From Halorubrum ruber (lineage in GTDB: Archaea; Halobacteriota; Halobacteria; Halobacteriales; Haloferacaceae), in NCBI RefSeq assembly GCF_018228765.1, contig NZ_CP073695.1, positions 992,001 to 1,056,000 of the forward strand: 64,000 bases of DNA, in the 5' to 3' direction. Positions 32,630 through 40,986 of this stretch are shown here, in pieces. A program made the position numbers and the translations under genes. Positions within the stretch are counted from its first letter, which is position 1. Every line of letters starts with the position of its first letter. The notes below the pieces were generated by a model that searched no databases, was not told where the DNA came from, and was given only the letters and a program-made list of their open reading frames with translations.

Positions 32630-33451
32630 ATGAAGTATCTTGCGCGCACGGCGACCGGCGAGCCCCTCCTCGGCGGCGAGGACGGGTACGTCCCCCTTGA
32701 CGCCGTCGAGCCGGACCTGAAGACGGTCGGCGACGCGCTCCCGCGGGCTGCCGCGGGCGACCTCGGTGACGTGGCCGACGCGACCGCGGACCCCGTCCCG
32801 GCGGCGGACGTGTCCTTCGGCGCGCCCCTGGAGTCGTTCGGGAAGCTGTGGGGGATCGGCCTGAATTACGAGGAACACGCCGGCGACCTCGACGAGCAGC
32901 GCCCCGAGGAGCCGGCGAGCTTCATGAAGCCGCGGTCGGTCCTGACCGGCCCCGGCGGGCCGATCCGCCTGCCGCCGGAGTCGCAGAGCGAACGGGTGAC
33001 CGCCGAGGCCGAGCTGGCGGTCGTGATGGGCCGAACCTGTCGGAACGTCGACGAGGGCGAGGTCGACGACGTGATCGCGGGCTTTCTCCCCGTGATCGAC
33101 ATGACCGCCGAGGACGTGCTCCAGCGGAACCCGCGCTTCCTCACGCGGGCGAAGAGCTACGACACGTTCCTCGTCCCCGGCGCCGCGCTCGCGGTACCGG
33201 AAGGGCCGGTCGACCTCGACGAGCTCTCGGTGCGGACCGAGGTCAACGGGGACGTGCGAGCCGAAAACGAGATCCGGAACATGCTGTTCCCGCCGGCGGA
33301 GATCGTCTCGTTCCACTCCGACGTGATGACGCTGGAGCCGGGCGACCTCTTCAGCACCGGCACGCCCGGCGCGGCGCCCATCGACCCCGGCGACGAGGTG
33401 CGGGCGGTCGTCGAGTCGATCGGGTCCGTCACTGCGCCGGTGACGCGGTAG
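32630..33451 (+). CDS. Fumarylacetoacetate hydrolase family protein
   Basis: 273 aa. The C-terminal FAH fold starts near residue 75 (GIGLNYEEHA). Metal-binding acids Glu126 and Glu128 (AEAELAVVMG), Asp157 (PVIDMTAEDV), and Lys175 (RAKSYDTF) are in family order, and the GDLFSTGTPGA loop follows near the end. FAH-family enzymes hydrolyse 2,4-diketo-3-deoxy acids in the diketo-hydrolase branch of rhamnose and fucose catabolism, as well as fumarylacetoacetate and acylpyruvates. Context with dehydratases and an SDR favours the diketo-acid role. Third gene of the SDR-cupin-FAH operon. Confidence 0.87.
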   Translation: MKYLARTATGEPLLGGEDGYVPLDAVEPDLKTVGDALPRAAAGDLGDVADATADPVPAADVSFGAPLESFGKLWGIGLNYEEHAGDLDEQRPEEPASFMKPRSVLTGPGGPIRLPPESQSERVTAEAELAVVMGRTCRNVDEGEVDDVIAGFLPVIDMTAEDVLQRNPRFLTRAKSYDTFLVPGAALAVPEGPVDLDELSVRTEVNGDVRAENEIRNMLFPPAEIVSFHSDVMTLEPGDLFSTGTPGAAPIDPGDEVRAVVESIGSVTAPVTR

Positions 33452-33505
33452 GCGGCCGGCGCCCCCGCAGCTACTTTTATTACCTCGTTTCGGGAAGGGA
33501 CGGGT

Positions 33506-33934
33506 ATGTACCGGGTACTGGTGCCGGTCGGCGGAGAGACCGAACACGCGCCGGCCGCCGCGGACGCGGTCGCGTCGCTTCCGAACGCCGCCGACGAGGT
33601 CGAGGCGGTGCTGCTCAACGTCTACGAGGGGTTCGAGGTCAGCGGCGAGGGGGGCCGCGTCGACTCCGAGGACGTGTGGAACGAGGAGAACTACCCCGAG
33701 GCCGTCGCCGCCGTCGAGGACCGGCTGGCGGCGGCCGGGGTCGAAACGTCGAAGCGGCGCGAACACGGCGACCCCGCGGAGACGATCCTCGAAGTCGCCG
33801 AGGAGCTCGACGTCGATAACATCACGATGAGCGGGCGGCGCCGGAGCCCGACCGGCAAGATGCTGTTCGGGAGCACGACGCAGTCGGTGCTGCTCGGAGC
33901 GGACCGACCGGTGACGGTCATCCTCGAGGAGTAG
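33506..33934 (+). CDS. Universal stress protein (UspA family)
   Basis: 142 aa single Usp domain: YRVLVPVGGETEHA at the N-terminus, DNITMSGRRRSPTGKMLFGSTTQSVLLG near the C-terminus with the ATP-binding G-x2-G-x9-G-S/T pattern, and the last strand PVTVILEE. Usp proteins of this type often flank haloarchaeal TRAP and TAXI transporters and bind nucleotide. CTTTTATTA at 33472-33480 is about 28 nt before the ATG. It stands between the FAH operon and the TAXI gene. Confidence 0.9.
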   Translation: MYRVLVPVGGETEHAPAAADAVASLPNAADEVEAVLLNVYEGFEVSGEGGRVDSEDVWNEENYPEAVAAVEDRLAAAGVETSKRREHGDPAETILEVAEELDVDNITMSGRRRSPTGKMLFGSTTQSVLLGADRPVTVILEE

Positions 33935-34106
33935 CTCCCCCGGCGCGGTCTCCTCGGCGGGTGGCCGGCTCCGGTGGTGGGTGCTTCAACGGGTGACGCG
34001 TTCCGGCGACTTGTTCGCTGATCGTCATTATAATGAATATTCCTTCGGTTTGAACTGAAACAAACAGGCACATTGTTAATGATCGACCGGGTGTACTCTG
34101 TTGAGT

Positions 34107-35219
34107 ATGTCCGAGAACTCAATCGATCGGCGGAAGTTCCTGTACGGTACCGGCGCGGTAGGTGTCACCGGACTGGCCGGCTGTAGCGGCAACGGCGGTG
34201 ACGGAGGAGACGGCTCCGACGGCTCCGACGGTTCGGACGGATCTGACGGCTCCGACGGCTCCGACGGCGGCAGCCAGGACCTCACGCTGCGCGTCGGCAC
34301 GTCCGCCGGCGGGACGCAGGACGTCGGCCTCGCCGTCGAGCGCGCGGTGAGCCAAGAGAGCGACTCCCTGAGCTACTCGACCATCGAGAGCCCGGGATAC
34401 ATCGGGACGATCCGGCGGATGGCGAACAACCAGTTCAACGCCGGGATCACCGACAACAACTCGCTGTCGAAGGCGCTTGACGAGACCGGCGCGTTCTCCG
34501 AACAGCCCGTCGAGCGCATCCCGCAGTACGGGTTCTACGCGTTCCCGTACGCCATCTACATCATCGCTCGCGACGGCACGGGGATCGAGACCTTCGACGA
34601 CCTCGCCGGCGCGAACGTCTATCCCGCCGAGCCGGGGTACTCGACGCGCGCGACGACGCTCGACGTCTGGTCGCAGGAGCCGACGGCCGACATCTATGAC
34701 CAGATGAACATCCAGAACATGGGCGTCGACTCCGCGCCCGGCGCGTTCGAGGAGGGGACGATCGACGCCAGTATCGCGTACGGGACGCCCGGCGTGCGGT
34801 ACACCGGATTCGTCCAGGAGATCGCCTCCCGTACCGACATCCACTACGTCGAGCCGACGGACGCGCTCCGCGAGTCCGCAGAGTCGTACCCCGGCGCCGG
34901 GTTCGGCACCACGAGCTACGACGACTGGCCCATCGCGGACACCGACATCGGCACGGACGAGGTGTTCCACTGGAACCTCGAGGTCAACTACACGTTCAAC
35001 CCCGAGGCGAACCCGGACGCCGTCTACGAGCTGTGCCGCGTCGTCGACGAACACAACGACACGGTTAACGAGGGCGAAGAGCAGTTCAACGACTTCGAGT
35101 CCACCGCGGACATGCTCGGGTCGGCCCGCGAGAACATCCCGGTCCACCGCGGCGCCGTGCAGTACTACCGGGACAACGACGCGTGGGACGACAGCCTGAC
35201 CGAAGGCGACAGCGCCTGA
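34107..35219 (+). CDS. TAXI family TRAP transporter solute-binding lipoprotein
   Basis: 370 aa. The N-terminus has twin arginines (DRRKFLYGTG) and a lipobox (GLAGC, Cys near 27), so Tat export and lipid anchoring are expected. A linker of repeated GSDGSD (30-55) leads to the solute-binding domain, with LTLRVGTSAGGTQDVGLAVE at its start and GTIDASIAYGTPG further on. TAXI proteins bind dicarboxylates, amino acids or sugar acids for a fused TRAP permease, which follows 155 nt downstream. Repeated Ser-Asp units are a recent-looking expansion. The ATG at 34107 is preferred to the TTG two codons earlier. Confidence 0.9.
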   Translation: MSENSIDRRKFLYGTGAVGVTGLAGCSGNGGDGGDGSDGSDGSDGSDGSDGSDGGSQDLTLRVGTSAGGTQDVGLAVERAVSQESDSLSYSTIESPGYIGTIRRMANNQFNAGITDNNSLSKALDETGAFSEQPVERIPQYGFYAFPYAIYIIARDGTGIETFDDLAGANVYPAEPGYSTRATTLDVWSQEPTADIYDQMNIQNMGVDSAPGAFEEGTIDASIAYGTPGVRYTGFVQEIASRTDIHYVEPTDALRESAESYPGAGFGTTSYDDWPIADTDIGTDEVFHWNLEVNYTFNPEANPDAVYELCRVVDEHNDTVNEGEEQFNDFESTADMLGSARENIPVHRGAVQYYRDNDAWDDSLTEGDSA

Positions 35220-35315
35220 TCGGCCGGGAAACCGGCTTTCCTCCCCGTTCACCGCGGTGTACCGATCAGTAATTTAAAATCATCGAACACGCAACCGACA
35301 ACTCAGACACCAACC

Positions 35316-35378
35316 ATGATACTATCAACCACGCCCGGGCGACCGACCAGCCTCTCTGACGTACTCCAGCGCCAATGA
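35316..35378 (+). CDS. Possible 20-residue leader peptide coupled to the TRAP permease
   Basis: ATG at 35316 opens MILSTTPGRPTSLSDVLQRQ and ends with a TGA that overlaps the permease ATG as ATGA (35375-35378). A TATA-like TTTAAAAT at 35273-35280 would start transcription near 35300-35305, so this would be the first start codon on the mRNA. The overlap would make permease translation depend on translation of the leader. Confidence 0.4.
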   Translation: MILSTTPGRPTSLSDVLQRQ

Positions 35379-37366
35379 GTACGGACACGGCTTCGACGGA
35401 ATCCGAGTCCGGGCTCCTTCGAGGGCTCAACGTCACGGTCACGGCGGCTGCGCTGCTGTTCTGGGCCGGCGTCCTCTACTGGGCGCAGACGCAGGCGATC
35501 TCGCAGGTGCGGTTCGCCACCGCATTCGTCGGCGGCATCCTGACCGTGTACGCGCTCAACGAGACCCGGCTCGCCATCGCGGACGGCGACTGGATCGACG
35601 GCGCCGTGCTGATCCCCGCGTCGCTGGCGCTGATGACCGCGTCGGCGTTCTTCGCGGTTAACTTCCAAGACGTGTACCTCCAGCGGCAGGGGTACGCGCT
35701 CGAACACGAGTACATGCTCGCGCGGCTCGTCGTCCTCTCGCTGATGTACCTCACGTGGCGCGAGTTCGGGAACGTGTTCCTCGGGCTCGTCTTCGCCGTG
35801 TTCGGGTACGCGATGTACGGGAATCTCGTCCCCGGCGTGCTGGGTCACGCGGGGATGAACCAGGCGACGCTGCTTCAGGCGACGGTCACAGACCTGTACG
35901 GGTTCTACGGGAGCCTGACGCAGATCACCGCCTCGTGGATCGCGCCGTTCCTACTGTACGCCGGACTGCTGTTCGCGTACGGCGCGTTCGACCTCATCCT
36001 GCGGGTCGCGATCGTGGCCGCGAAGTACATCGAGTCGGGGATCGCGCAGACCGCGGTGCTCTCCTCGGCGGTCATCGGCTCGATCAACGGCTCGTACACC
36101 GCCAACGCGGCGATGACGGGCTCGTTCACCATCCCGACGATGCAGGAGGCCGGGATGAAGGGGCACCGCGCGGCCGGCATCGAGGCGGTCGCCTCCACCT
36201 CCGGGCAGGTCCTCCCGCCGGTGATGGGGGCGTCCGCGTTCGTGATGGCGTCGTACCTCGGGGTGCCGTACCTCGACATCGTCGTCGCCGGCCTCGTCCC
36301 GGCCGCTATCTTGGTCGTCTCCATCTCCATCGCGGTCCACTACCTCGCCATCTCGGACTCCAGCAGTCAGGACATGGAGTTCTCCGAGTTCTTCGACGAG
36401 CGGCTGTCGACGGAGAAGAAGGTGTTCGAGGCGATCCGCTTCGGCGTTCCGTTCGGGATCCTCATCTACCTGCTCGGGATTGCCCAGTACACCGTGATGA
36501 CGTCCGCGCTGTACACGGTGGTCGCGATGATGATCACGGGGACGTTCATGCCGCCGCTCCAGCGGCTGGTCGACAGCTCGGGCACCAGTCCGGTCGGCGA
36601 ACTCGTCACGCAGGTAAAAAACACCGTTCACGGGATCCGCCGCGGCGCGATCATCCTGGCGCCGATCGCGATCATCCTCGTCGTCATCAGCGGCGTCGTG
36701 AACCTCTTCAGCACGACGGGGATCCCGGCGAAGATCGCGCTGCTGCTCATCAACATCTCGGGCGGCGTGCTGCTGTTCGCGGTGCTGCTCGGGATGGGGG
36801 TCGCGATCCTGATGGGGGTCGGCATGCCGACGGTGGCCGCCTACGTCATCGTGGCCATCCTCATCGTCCCGACCTTCGTCTCCGACTTCAACGTCCCGGC
36901 GATCACCGCCCACTACACGATGTTCTACGCGGCCATCCTCGCGGGAATCACGCCGCCGGTGGCGACCGCGGCGGTGATCGCGGCCGGGATCGCGGAGGCG
37001 AACTTCTGGCGGACCTGCGGGGCGGCGATCCGGATCGCCGCGCCGCTTTTCGTCCTCCCGGTCGCGTTCGTCTACAACCCCGGCCTGATCTCGATGGACG
37101 TCGGCGCGTACACGCTGTACGTCGGGCTGCTCGTCCTGCTGGGCGCCGTGGCGATCATCTACGGGCTGAACTACCCGTTCAAGATGCGTCCCGGTCGGAA
37201 GATCGGCGCGCGCGCGCTGCTCGCGACGCTCGGCGTGCTGATCATGGTGTACCCGTCGAACGTCGCGAAGATAGCCGGCATCGCGGTCTTCGCCGCCGTG
37301 TTCGTCGCGGAGAAGGTGATGATCCGCGGTCTCACGCTGCCGTTCGGCAGGGGGGCGAGCCAATGA
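35375..37366 (+). CDS. TRAP transporter fused permease (4TM/12TM, TAXI type)
   Basis: 663 aa with about 17-18 hydrophobic segments. The N-terminal 150 residues are the DctQ-like small subunit and the remainder the DctM-like large subunit, with the conserved SSAVIGSINGSYTANAAMTG stretch (about 230) and the late ITAHYTMFYAAILAGITPPV block. Such fusions use an ion gradient to import the solute delivered by the TAXI protein. No solute specificity can be read; the neighbouring catabolic genes suggest a sugar acid or hydroxyacid. Ends in an ATGA overlap with a 77-aa membrane protein. Confidence 0.92.
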   Translation: MSTDTASTESESGLLRGLNVTVTAAALLFWAGVLYWAQTQAISQVRFATAFVGGILTVYALNETRLAIADGDWIDGAVLIPASLALMTASAFFAVNFQDVYLQRQGYALEHEYMLARLVVLSLMYLTWREFGNVFLGLVFAVFGYAMYGNLVPGVLGHAGMNQATLLQATVTDLYGFYGSLTQITASWIAPFLLYAGLLFAYGAFDLILRVAIVAAKYIESGIAQTAVLSSAVIGSINGSYTANAAMTGSFTIPTMQEAGMKGHRAAGIEAVASTSGQVLPPVMGASAFVMASYLGVPYLDIVVAGLVPAAILVVSISIAVHYLAISDSSSQDMEFSEFFDERLSTEKKVFEAIRFGVPFGILIYLLGIAQYTVMTSALYTVVAMMITGTFMPPLQRLVDSSGTSPVGELVTQVKNTVHGIRRGAIILAPIAIILVVISGVVNLFSTTGIPAKIALLLINISGGVLLFAVLLGMGVAILMGVGMPTVAAYVIVAILIVPTFVSDFNVPAITAHYTMFYAAILAGITPPVATAAVIAAGIAEANFWRTCGAAIRIAAPLFVLPVAFVYNPGLISMDVGAYTLYVGLLVLLGAVAIIYGLNYPFKMRPGRKIGARALLATLGVLIMVYPSNVAKIAGIAVFAAVFVAEKVMIRGLTLPFGRGASQ

Positions 37367-37596
37367 GCGACGACGACTCCCCCGAGGCGGTCGCCGAGGA
37401 GTCCGCACAGCAGGCTGGCGGACTCGACGAGATCATCCCGGAACCGCTGCTGCCGGTGTGGAACCAGGTGGAGAAGGTCCAGGCGTTCCGCCGGACCCAC
37501 GGGTCGAAGTACGTCGGCGCGCTCGAACTGCTCACCGCGCTCGCGCTCACCGGCGGCTACGTCTGGTGGCTCCTCATCTACCTCGAACTGCTGTGA
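37363..37596 (+). CDS. Small single-helix membrane protein of the TRAP operon
   Basis: 77 aa. An acidic cytoplasmic half (MSDDDSPEAVAEESAQQAGG) leads into an amphipathic stretch and one C-terminal membrane helix (ALELLTALALTGGYVWWLLIYLELL, residues 52-77). ATGA overlap with the permease indicates coupled translation, so it may be an accessory subunit of the transporter. I do not recognise the family. Confidence 0.75.
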   Translation: MSDDDSPEAVAEESAQQAGGLDEIIPEPLLPVWNQVEKVQAFRRTHGSKYVGALELLTALALTGGYVWWLLIYLELL

Positions 37597-37668
37597 GGTC
37601 GCCGGCGGCGCCGCCTCGCCGCCTCGGCTCTTTTTCCTGACCGTTCGACCGATCCCGGAACGTTCGCC

Positions 37669-37737
37669 CTCGACTCGCCGAATCGCGATCGACCTCGGGC
37701 TGCCGAATCCCGATCGGCCTCGACTCGTCGAACGGCG
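37669..37737. repeat. 25-bp imperfect tandem repeat, 2.8 copies
   Basis: Units at 37669-37693, 37694-37718 and a partial one at 37719-37737 share CTCG-CTGCCGAATC-CGATCG. They lie in the gap between the TRAP operon and the HMA-like gene, which otherwise contains nothing that I can identify. Confidence 0.55.
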
Positions 37738-37856
37738 TTTCGCCTCGCGTCCGCGGGCCGTTCGCTCGACCGCGTAGCGGGAGGCTACCGTGCGAGCGCA
37801 GGAAAGCGACGATGTCTGAGAAACGAACGCAGGGAAAGGGTGGGGCCGCGACCGAG

Positions 37857-38774
37857 TCAGCGCCCGCCGTCGGTCATCGCGACCGGCTCGTCCGCGTCGA
37901 CATCGCCGGGCGCCTCCGCGGCGGACTCGTCGCTCGACGCGGGGTCGGCCGCGGTGTCCGTGACGCCGAACTCCGTCCAGAGGGTGGCGACGACGATCGC
38001 GTACGCGACGAGGTCGTAGTGGACCGCCCCCTCCAGCCCGGTGAACGCGGTGAGGGTACTGTATCCGTACAGCGCGACAACCCCCCCGACGAACGCGGCC
38101 TCGTTGGTGAACCGGCCGTCGCGCACGGCGGCGGTCGCGCGGCGGATCGTCGGGCCGCAGGCGACGAGGAACGCGATCCCGGAGAGCGCGCCGAGGTTGA
38201 TGAAGAAGTGCGTCGTCATCGCCGAGTCGAGTATCGACTGGAGGTACTGGACCGTCACGGGGTCGTAGAACAGCCACTCGATGCGGGTCGGGTACAACAC
38301 CGCGACGTACGGCGTCGCGACCATCAGGCCGAAGAGGACCGCGACCGCGACGCGGGCCGACGCGAACTGCGACGCGCGCCGCGCCTCGAACGCCTCGTCG
38401 CCGGGCGCGACGACGAGCCCGCACGACTCGAGCGTCTCGCGGAGCGCGTCCCGCGACAGCGACGGGTCGTGGTGGACGCCCACCGTCCCGTTGCGCCGCG
38501 TCGCCGAGGCGTCGCTGACGCCGTCGACGTCGCGCAGGACCGCCTCCAACTGCCTCTCGCGGCGGTCGGTGTCGATCCCGTCGACCGAGTACGTGTCGTG
38601 GTCGTGGCCCTCCGGCACGCGGGCCGTTCGCGGTCCCGAGTCGACGGCGTCGCTCGGGGGCGTCTCACCGCCGGGCGGATCGCCCTCCCCCGTCTCGCCG
38701 GGCGCGTCGATCCCTCGCTCGCGGACCACGGCGTCGAGCGGCGTCTCGCCGCCGCGGTGGTCTCTCTCTCGCAT
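37857..38774 (-). CDS. HMA-like/P-type ATPase-like membrane protein without catalytic domains
   Basis: 305 aa. Residues 1-60 are acidic and disordered. Residues 61-120 fold like a heavy-metal-associated domain (TYSVDGIDTDRRERQLEAVL, GVHHDPSLSRDALRETLE) but the CxxC metal site is absent (GIDTDRRE in its place). Residues 140-275 hold four or five helices with the layout of the N-terminal helices of a P1B-type ATPase, with pairings such as VLFGLMVATPYVAVLYP. No DKTGT phosphorylation motif or nucleotide domain follows. So it cannot be a pump alone; a regulatory or sensory derivative is likely. Not coupled to other genes. Confidence 0.7.
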   Translation of the reverse strand: MRERDHRGGETPLDAVVRERGIDAPGETGEGDPPGGETPPSDAVDSGPRTARVPEGHDHDTYSVDGIDTDRRERQLEAVLRDVDGVSDASATRRNGTVGVHHDPSLSRDALRETLESCGLVVAPGDEAFEARRASQFASARVAVAVLFGLMVATPYVAVLYPTRIEWLFYDPVTVQYLQSILDSAMTTHFFINLGALSGIAFLVACGPTIRRATAAVRDGRFTNEAAFVGGVVALYGYSTLTAFTGLEGAVHYDLVAYAIVVATLWTEFGVTDTAADPASSDESAAEAPGDVDADEPVAMTDGGR

Positions 38775-38857
38775 GAGAGATACCTACGGTTACAAGAGCA
38801 TGAAACTTCCCCTGAGCGGCGGCGCGTTCGGGGTCCCGAATGCGCTGTCACCGCGCC

Positions 38858-39727
38858 TCAGGCATTCACCGATTCGAGGTAGGAGCTCACGATCATCTGT
38901 CCCTTGCGGGTGAGCGCGGCCCCGCTCTCGCCGTCGGCGACGAGGCCGGCCTCCCGGAGCGTGTCGAGGATCATCGACGTCTGGGTGACGTCGCCGGTGA
39001 CCACGTCGGCGATGTTCGCCTCGCCCCCCGCGGAGTAGATCGACACGAGGATCTCCAGCTGCTCTTCGGTCGGGTCGAACGAGTCGAGCTCCTCCATCGC
39101 CTCGTCGTACTCGATCTTGATGTACCGGCCGAGGATGTTGAGGGCGCGCTCGTTCGGCACGGTCGCGATCGACGTGACCGTCTGGCCGTCGGCGACGTGC
39201 CGGAACACGAGCGCGGGCCGTTTCTTCCCGCCGAGGGTGCGGTCCGTGCGCTCGTAGTCGATCACCGCGGAGAGGTCGACGGTGAACGGCTCCGGGCAGT
39301 TCTCGAACCGGATCTCGCCCGGCGACACCGACACCGAGGCGCGGTGGTCGCTCGCGTCTGTGACGCGCCCGCCGACCTTCGCCGGGTGCCGAACCGTGAC
39401 GGTGACGTTCCGCAGCAGGGACTTGAACAGCAGCCTGACGAACTTGTCCATGTCCTCGGGCTCGCCCTCCACGAGCGCGGCGCGGCGCGACCCGTCTTGC
39501 TCGTACGCGACGGTGACGCTGTCGTTGAAAAACGAGCGCAGGTCGCCCGGCACGCTCCCGACGACGACGTCGAACACCCGCGAGAGCGGGACCGTCTCCT
39601 TTCCGTCGTCCGTCGCGACCACTAACCGCCGCTGGCTCAGCAGGACGCGGCCCGTCACCGGCTCGTCGGTTCCGAAACTCGCCGCGTGGACGCGGCCGAC
39701 GAAGTCGGCGACGACGGACTCCTCCAT
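38858..39727 (-). CDS. cheF: CheF, archaeal chemotaxis adaptor
   Basis: 289 aa. CheF proteins link the bacterial-type CheY signal to the archaellum motor in archaea. The sequence follows the family from MEESVVADFVGRVHAASFG through LFKSLLRNVTVTVRHPAKVGG to a C-terminal winged-helix-like region (FDPTEEQLEILVSIYSAGGE). It stands alone here; no other che or arl gene is in the window. TATTTATT at 39750-39757 lies 23-30 nt upstream, giving a leaderless start. Confidence 0.88.
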   Translation of the reverse strand: MEESVVADFVGRVHAASFGTDEPVTGRVLLSQRRLVVATDDGKETVPLSRVFDVVVGSVPGDLRSFFNDSVTVAYEQDGSRRAALVEGEPEDMDKFVRLLFKSLLRNVTVTVRHPAKVGGRVTDASDHRASVSVSPGEIRFENCPEPFTVDLSAVIDYERTDRTLGGKKRPALVFRHVADGQTVTSIATVPNERALNILGRYIKIEYDEAMEELDSFDPTEEQLEILVSIYSAGGEANIADVVTGDVTQTSMILDTLREAGLVADGESGAALTRKGQMIVSSYLESVNA

Positions 39728-39967
39728 CGAGGGATCCTGAGCGCCGTACGCTATTTATTGTTACTCACCTTGTATCAGTCGTGATAACCGTCTGTCACCT
39801 GCGCCGATCCGGAGTGGTCCACGCGGCGAACGGCGCCTTCGGTGCGTTTCGAACCCCGCCGTCGCCGCCGAGAGAAGTCGAATATGTTCGGTCGTCGGCG
39901 GTCGCTCGCGATGCGATCGGGTGGGGAACAGCAAAGCCTAATGAGGTGGGCATCAAATCGGCAGGTG

Positions 39968-40357
39968 ATGCCCACAGTAGAATACCTCAACTACGAAGTG
40001 CTCGACGACCACGGCTGGTCGATGGACGACGACAACCTCTTCGAGGAGGCCGCCGACGCCGACCTCGACGCCGAGGACTACGGCACCCTCGAAGTGAACC
40101 AGGGCGAATACATCCTCGAATCGGCCGAGGCGCAGGGCTACGACTGGCCCTTCTCGTGCCGCGCCGGCGCCTGCGCGAACTGCGCGTCCATCGTCAAGGA
40201 GGGCGACATCGAGATGGACATGCAGCAGATCCTCTCCGACGAGGAGGTCGAGGAGAAGAACGTCCGCCTCACCTGTATCGGCAGCCCGGCCACCGACGAG
40301 GTCAAGATCGTCTACAACGCGAAACACCTCGACTACCTGCAGAACCGCGTCATCTGA
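39968..40357 (+). CDS. [2Fe-2S] ferredoxin, haloarchaeal type
   Basis: 129 aa. A plant-type 2Fe-2S ferredoxin with the haloarchaeal acidic insertion near the N-terminus ([21 protein letters not shown], residues 19-39). Cluster ligands Cys64, Cys69, Cys72 ([10 protein letters not shown]) and Cys103 (LTCIG). It is the main soluble electron carrier of haloarchaea for oxoacid:ferredoxin oxidoreductases and nitrite or nitrate assimilation. The ATG at 39968 gives the known [14 protein letters not shown] N-terminus; upstream ATGs in the same frame are not family-like. Confidence 0.93.
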   Translation: MPTVEYLNYEVLDDHGWSMDDDNLFEEAADADLDAEDYGTLEVNQGEYILESAEAQGYDWPFSCRAGACANCASIVKEGDIEMDMQQILSDEEVEEKNVRLTCIGSPATDEVKIVYNAKHLDYLQNRVI

Positions 40358-40575
40358 TCGGCTCTCTACTGCGGTGAAAGCCGTTCTCACGCGGGACCGC
40401 ACCGCTTACGGTCCTCGCACCTCTTTCCGCTTCGGTAGCGGTGAGTCCGTCCCTCGACGACTTCTGTTACCGGAGACCGCGTCGCGCCCCCTCCGTCGCC
40501 CGAACAGGTTCGGGCGAGTTTCGCGGCCGTGAGAACGCGCGAAACCCCGTTCGGGGGACCGTCCGTATCGGGGGT

Positions 40576-40986
40576 ATGGTCGAGAAGACGGACCGAAGCG
40601 AGGACGCGAACGGCCCCCGGTCGGCCGACGGTCGCCGGTTCGAGGTGTTCGTCCGCGAGGAGGAGTCGGACCCGCTCCGCCACGTCGGCACCGTCGCCGC
40701 GTCGACGTCCGACGTTGCGCACGAGGAGGCGAGCAAGCTGTTCGCGTGGTACGCCCGCGACGTGTGGGTGTGTCCGGCCGCGGAGGTGTCCCGCTACTCC
40801 GCGGAGTCGCTGGTTGGCGACGAGGACGAAGGGACGGAAGATTCAGCGGAGTCCGACGACGCCGACGAGCCGCGCGTCTACGAGGAGACTGAGGGGACGC
40901 CGACCGTCTCCTGCGGCGGGGCGCCGGTCGACAGCGACGGGGGCGGTGACGAGGCCGCGGAGCCGTCCGCGGAGGGGTCGCGATGA
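40576..40986 (+). CDS. Small protein coupled to a radical SAM enzyme (Htur_1727-like)
   Basis: 136 aa, acidic. A folded segment (about 20-75: RRFEVFVREEESDPLRHVGTVAASTSDVAHEEASKLFAWYARDVWVCPAAEV) is followed by a disordered tail rich in Glu, Asp and Ser. From memory this is the haloarchaeal family described as a radical-SAM-partnered protein (Htur_1727 type). Its stop overlaps the AhbC-type gene by ATGA. The folded part resembles PaaB-like small subunits more than a peptide precursor. Role unknown; a substrate or adaptor of the radical SAM enzyme is likely. Confidence 0.78.
   Translation: MVEKTDRSEDANGPRSADGRRFEVFVREEESDPLRHVGTVAASTSDVAHEEASKLFAWYARDVWVCPAAEVSRYSAESLVGDEDEGTEDSAESDDADEPRVYEETEGTPTVSCGGAPVDSDGGGDEAAEPSAEGSR

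Noticed and set aside
40576..40986. The small protein before ahbC as a RiPP precursor
   Set aside because: It is 136 aa with a folded-looking core and no leader/core pattern; the adjoining enzyme fits haem biosynthesis better. Kept as a finding, not called as RiPP.
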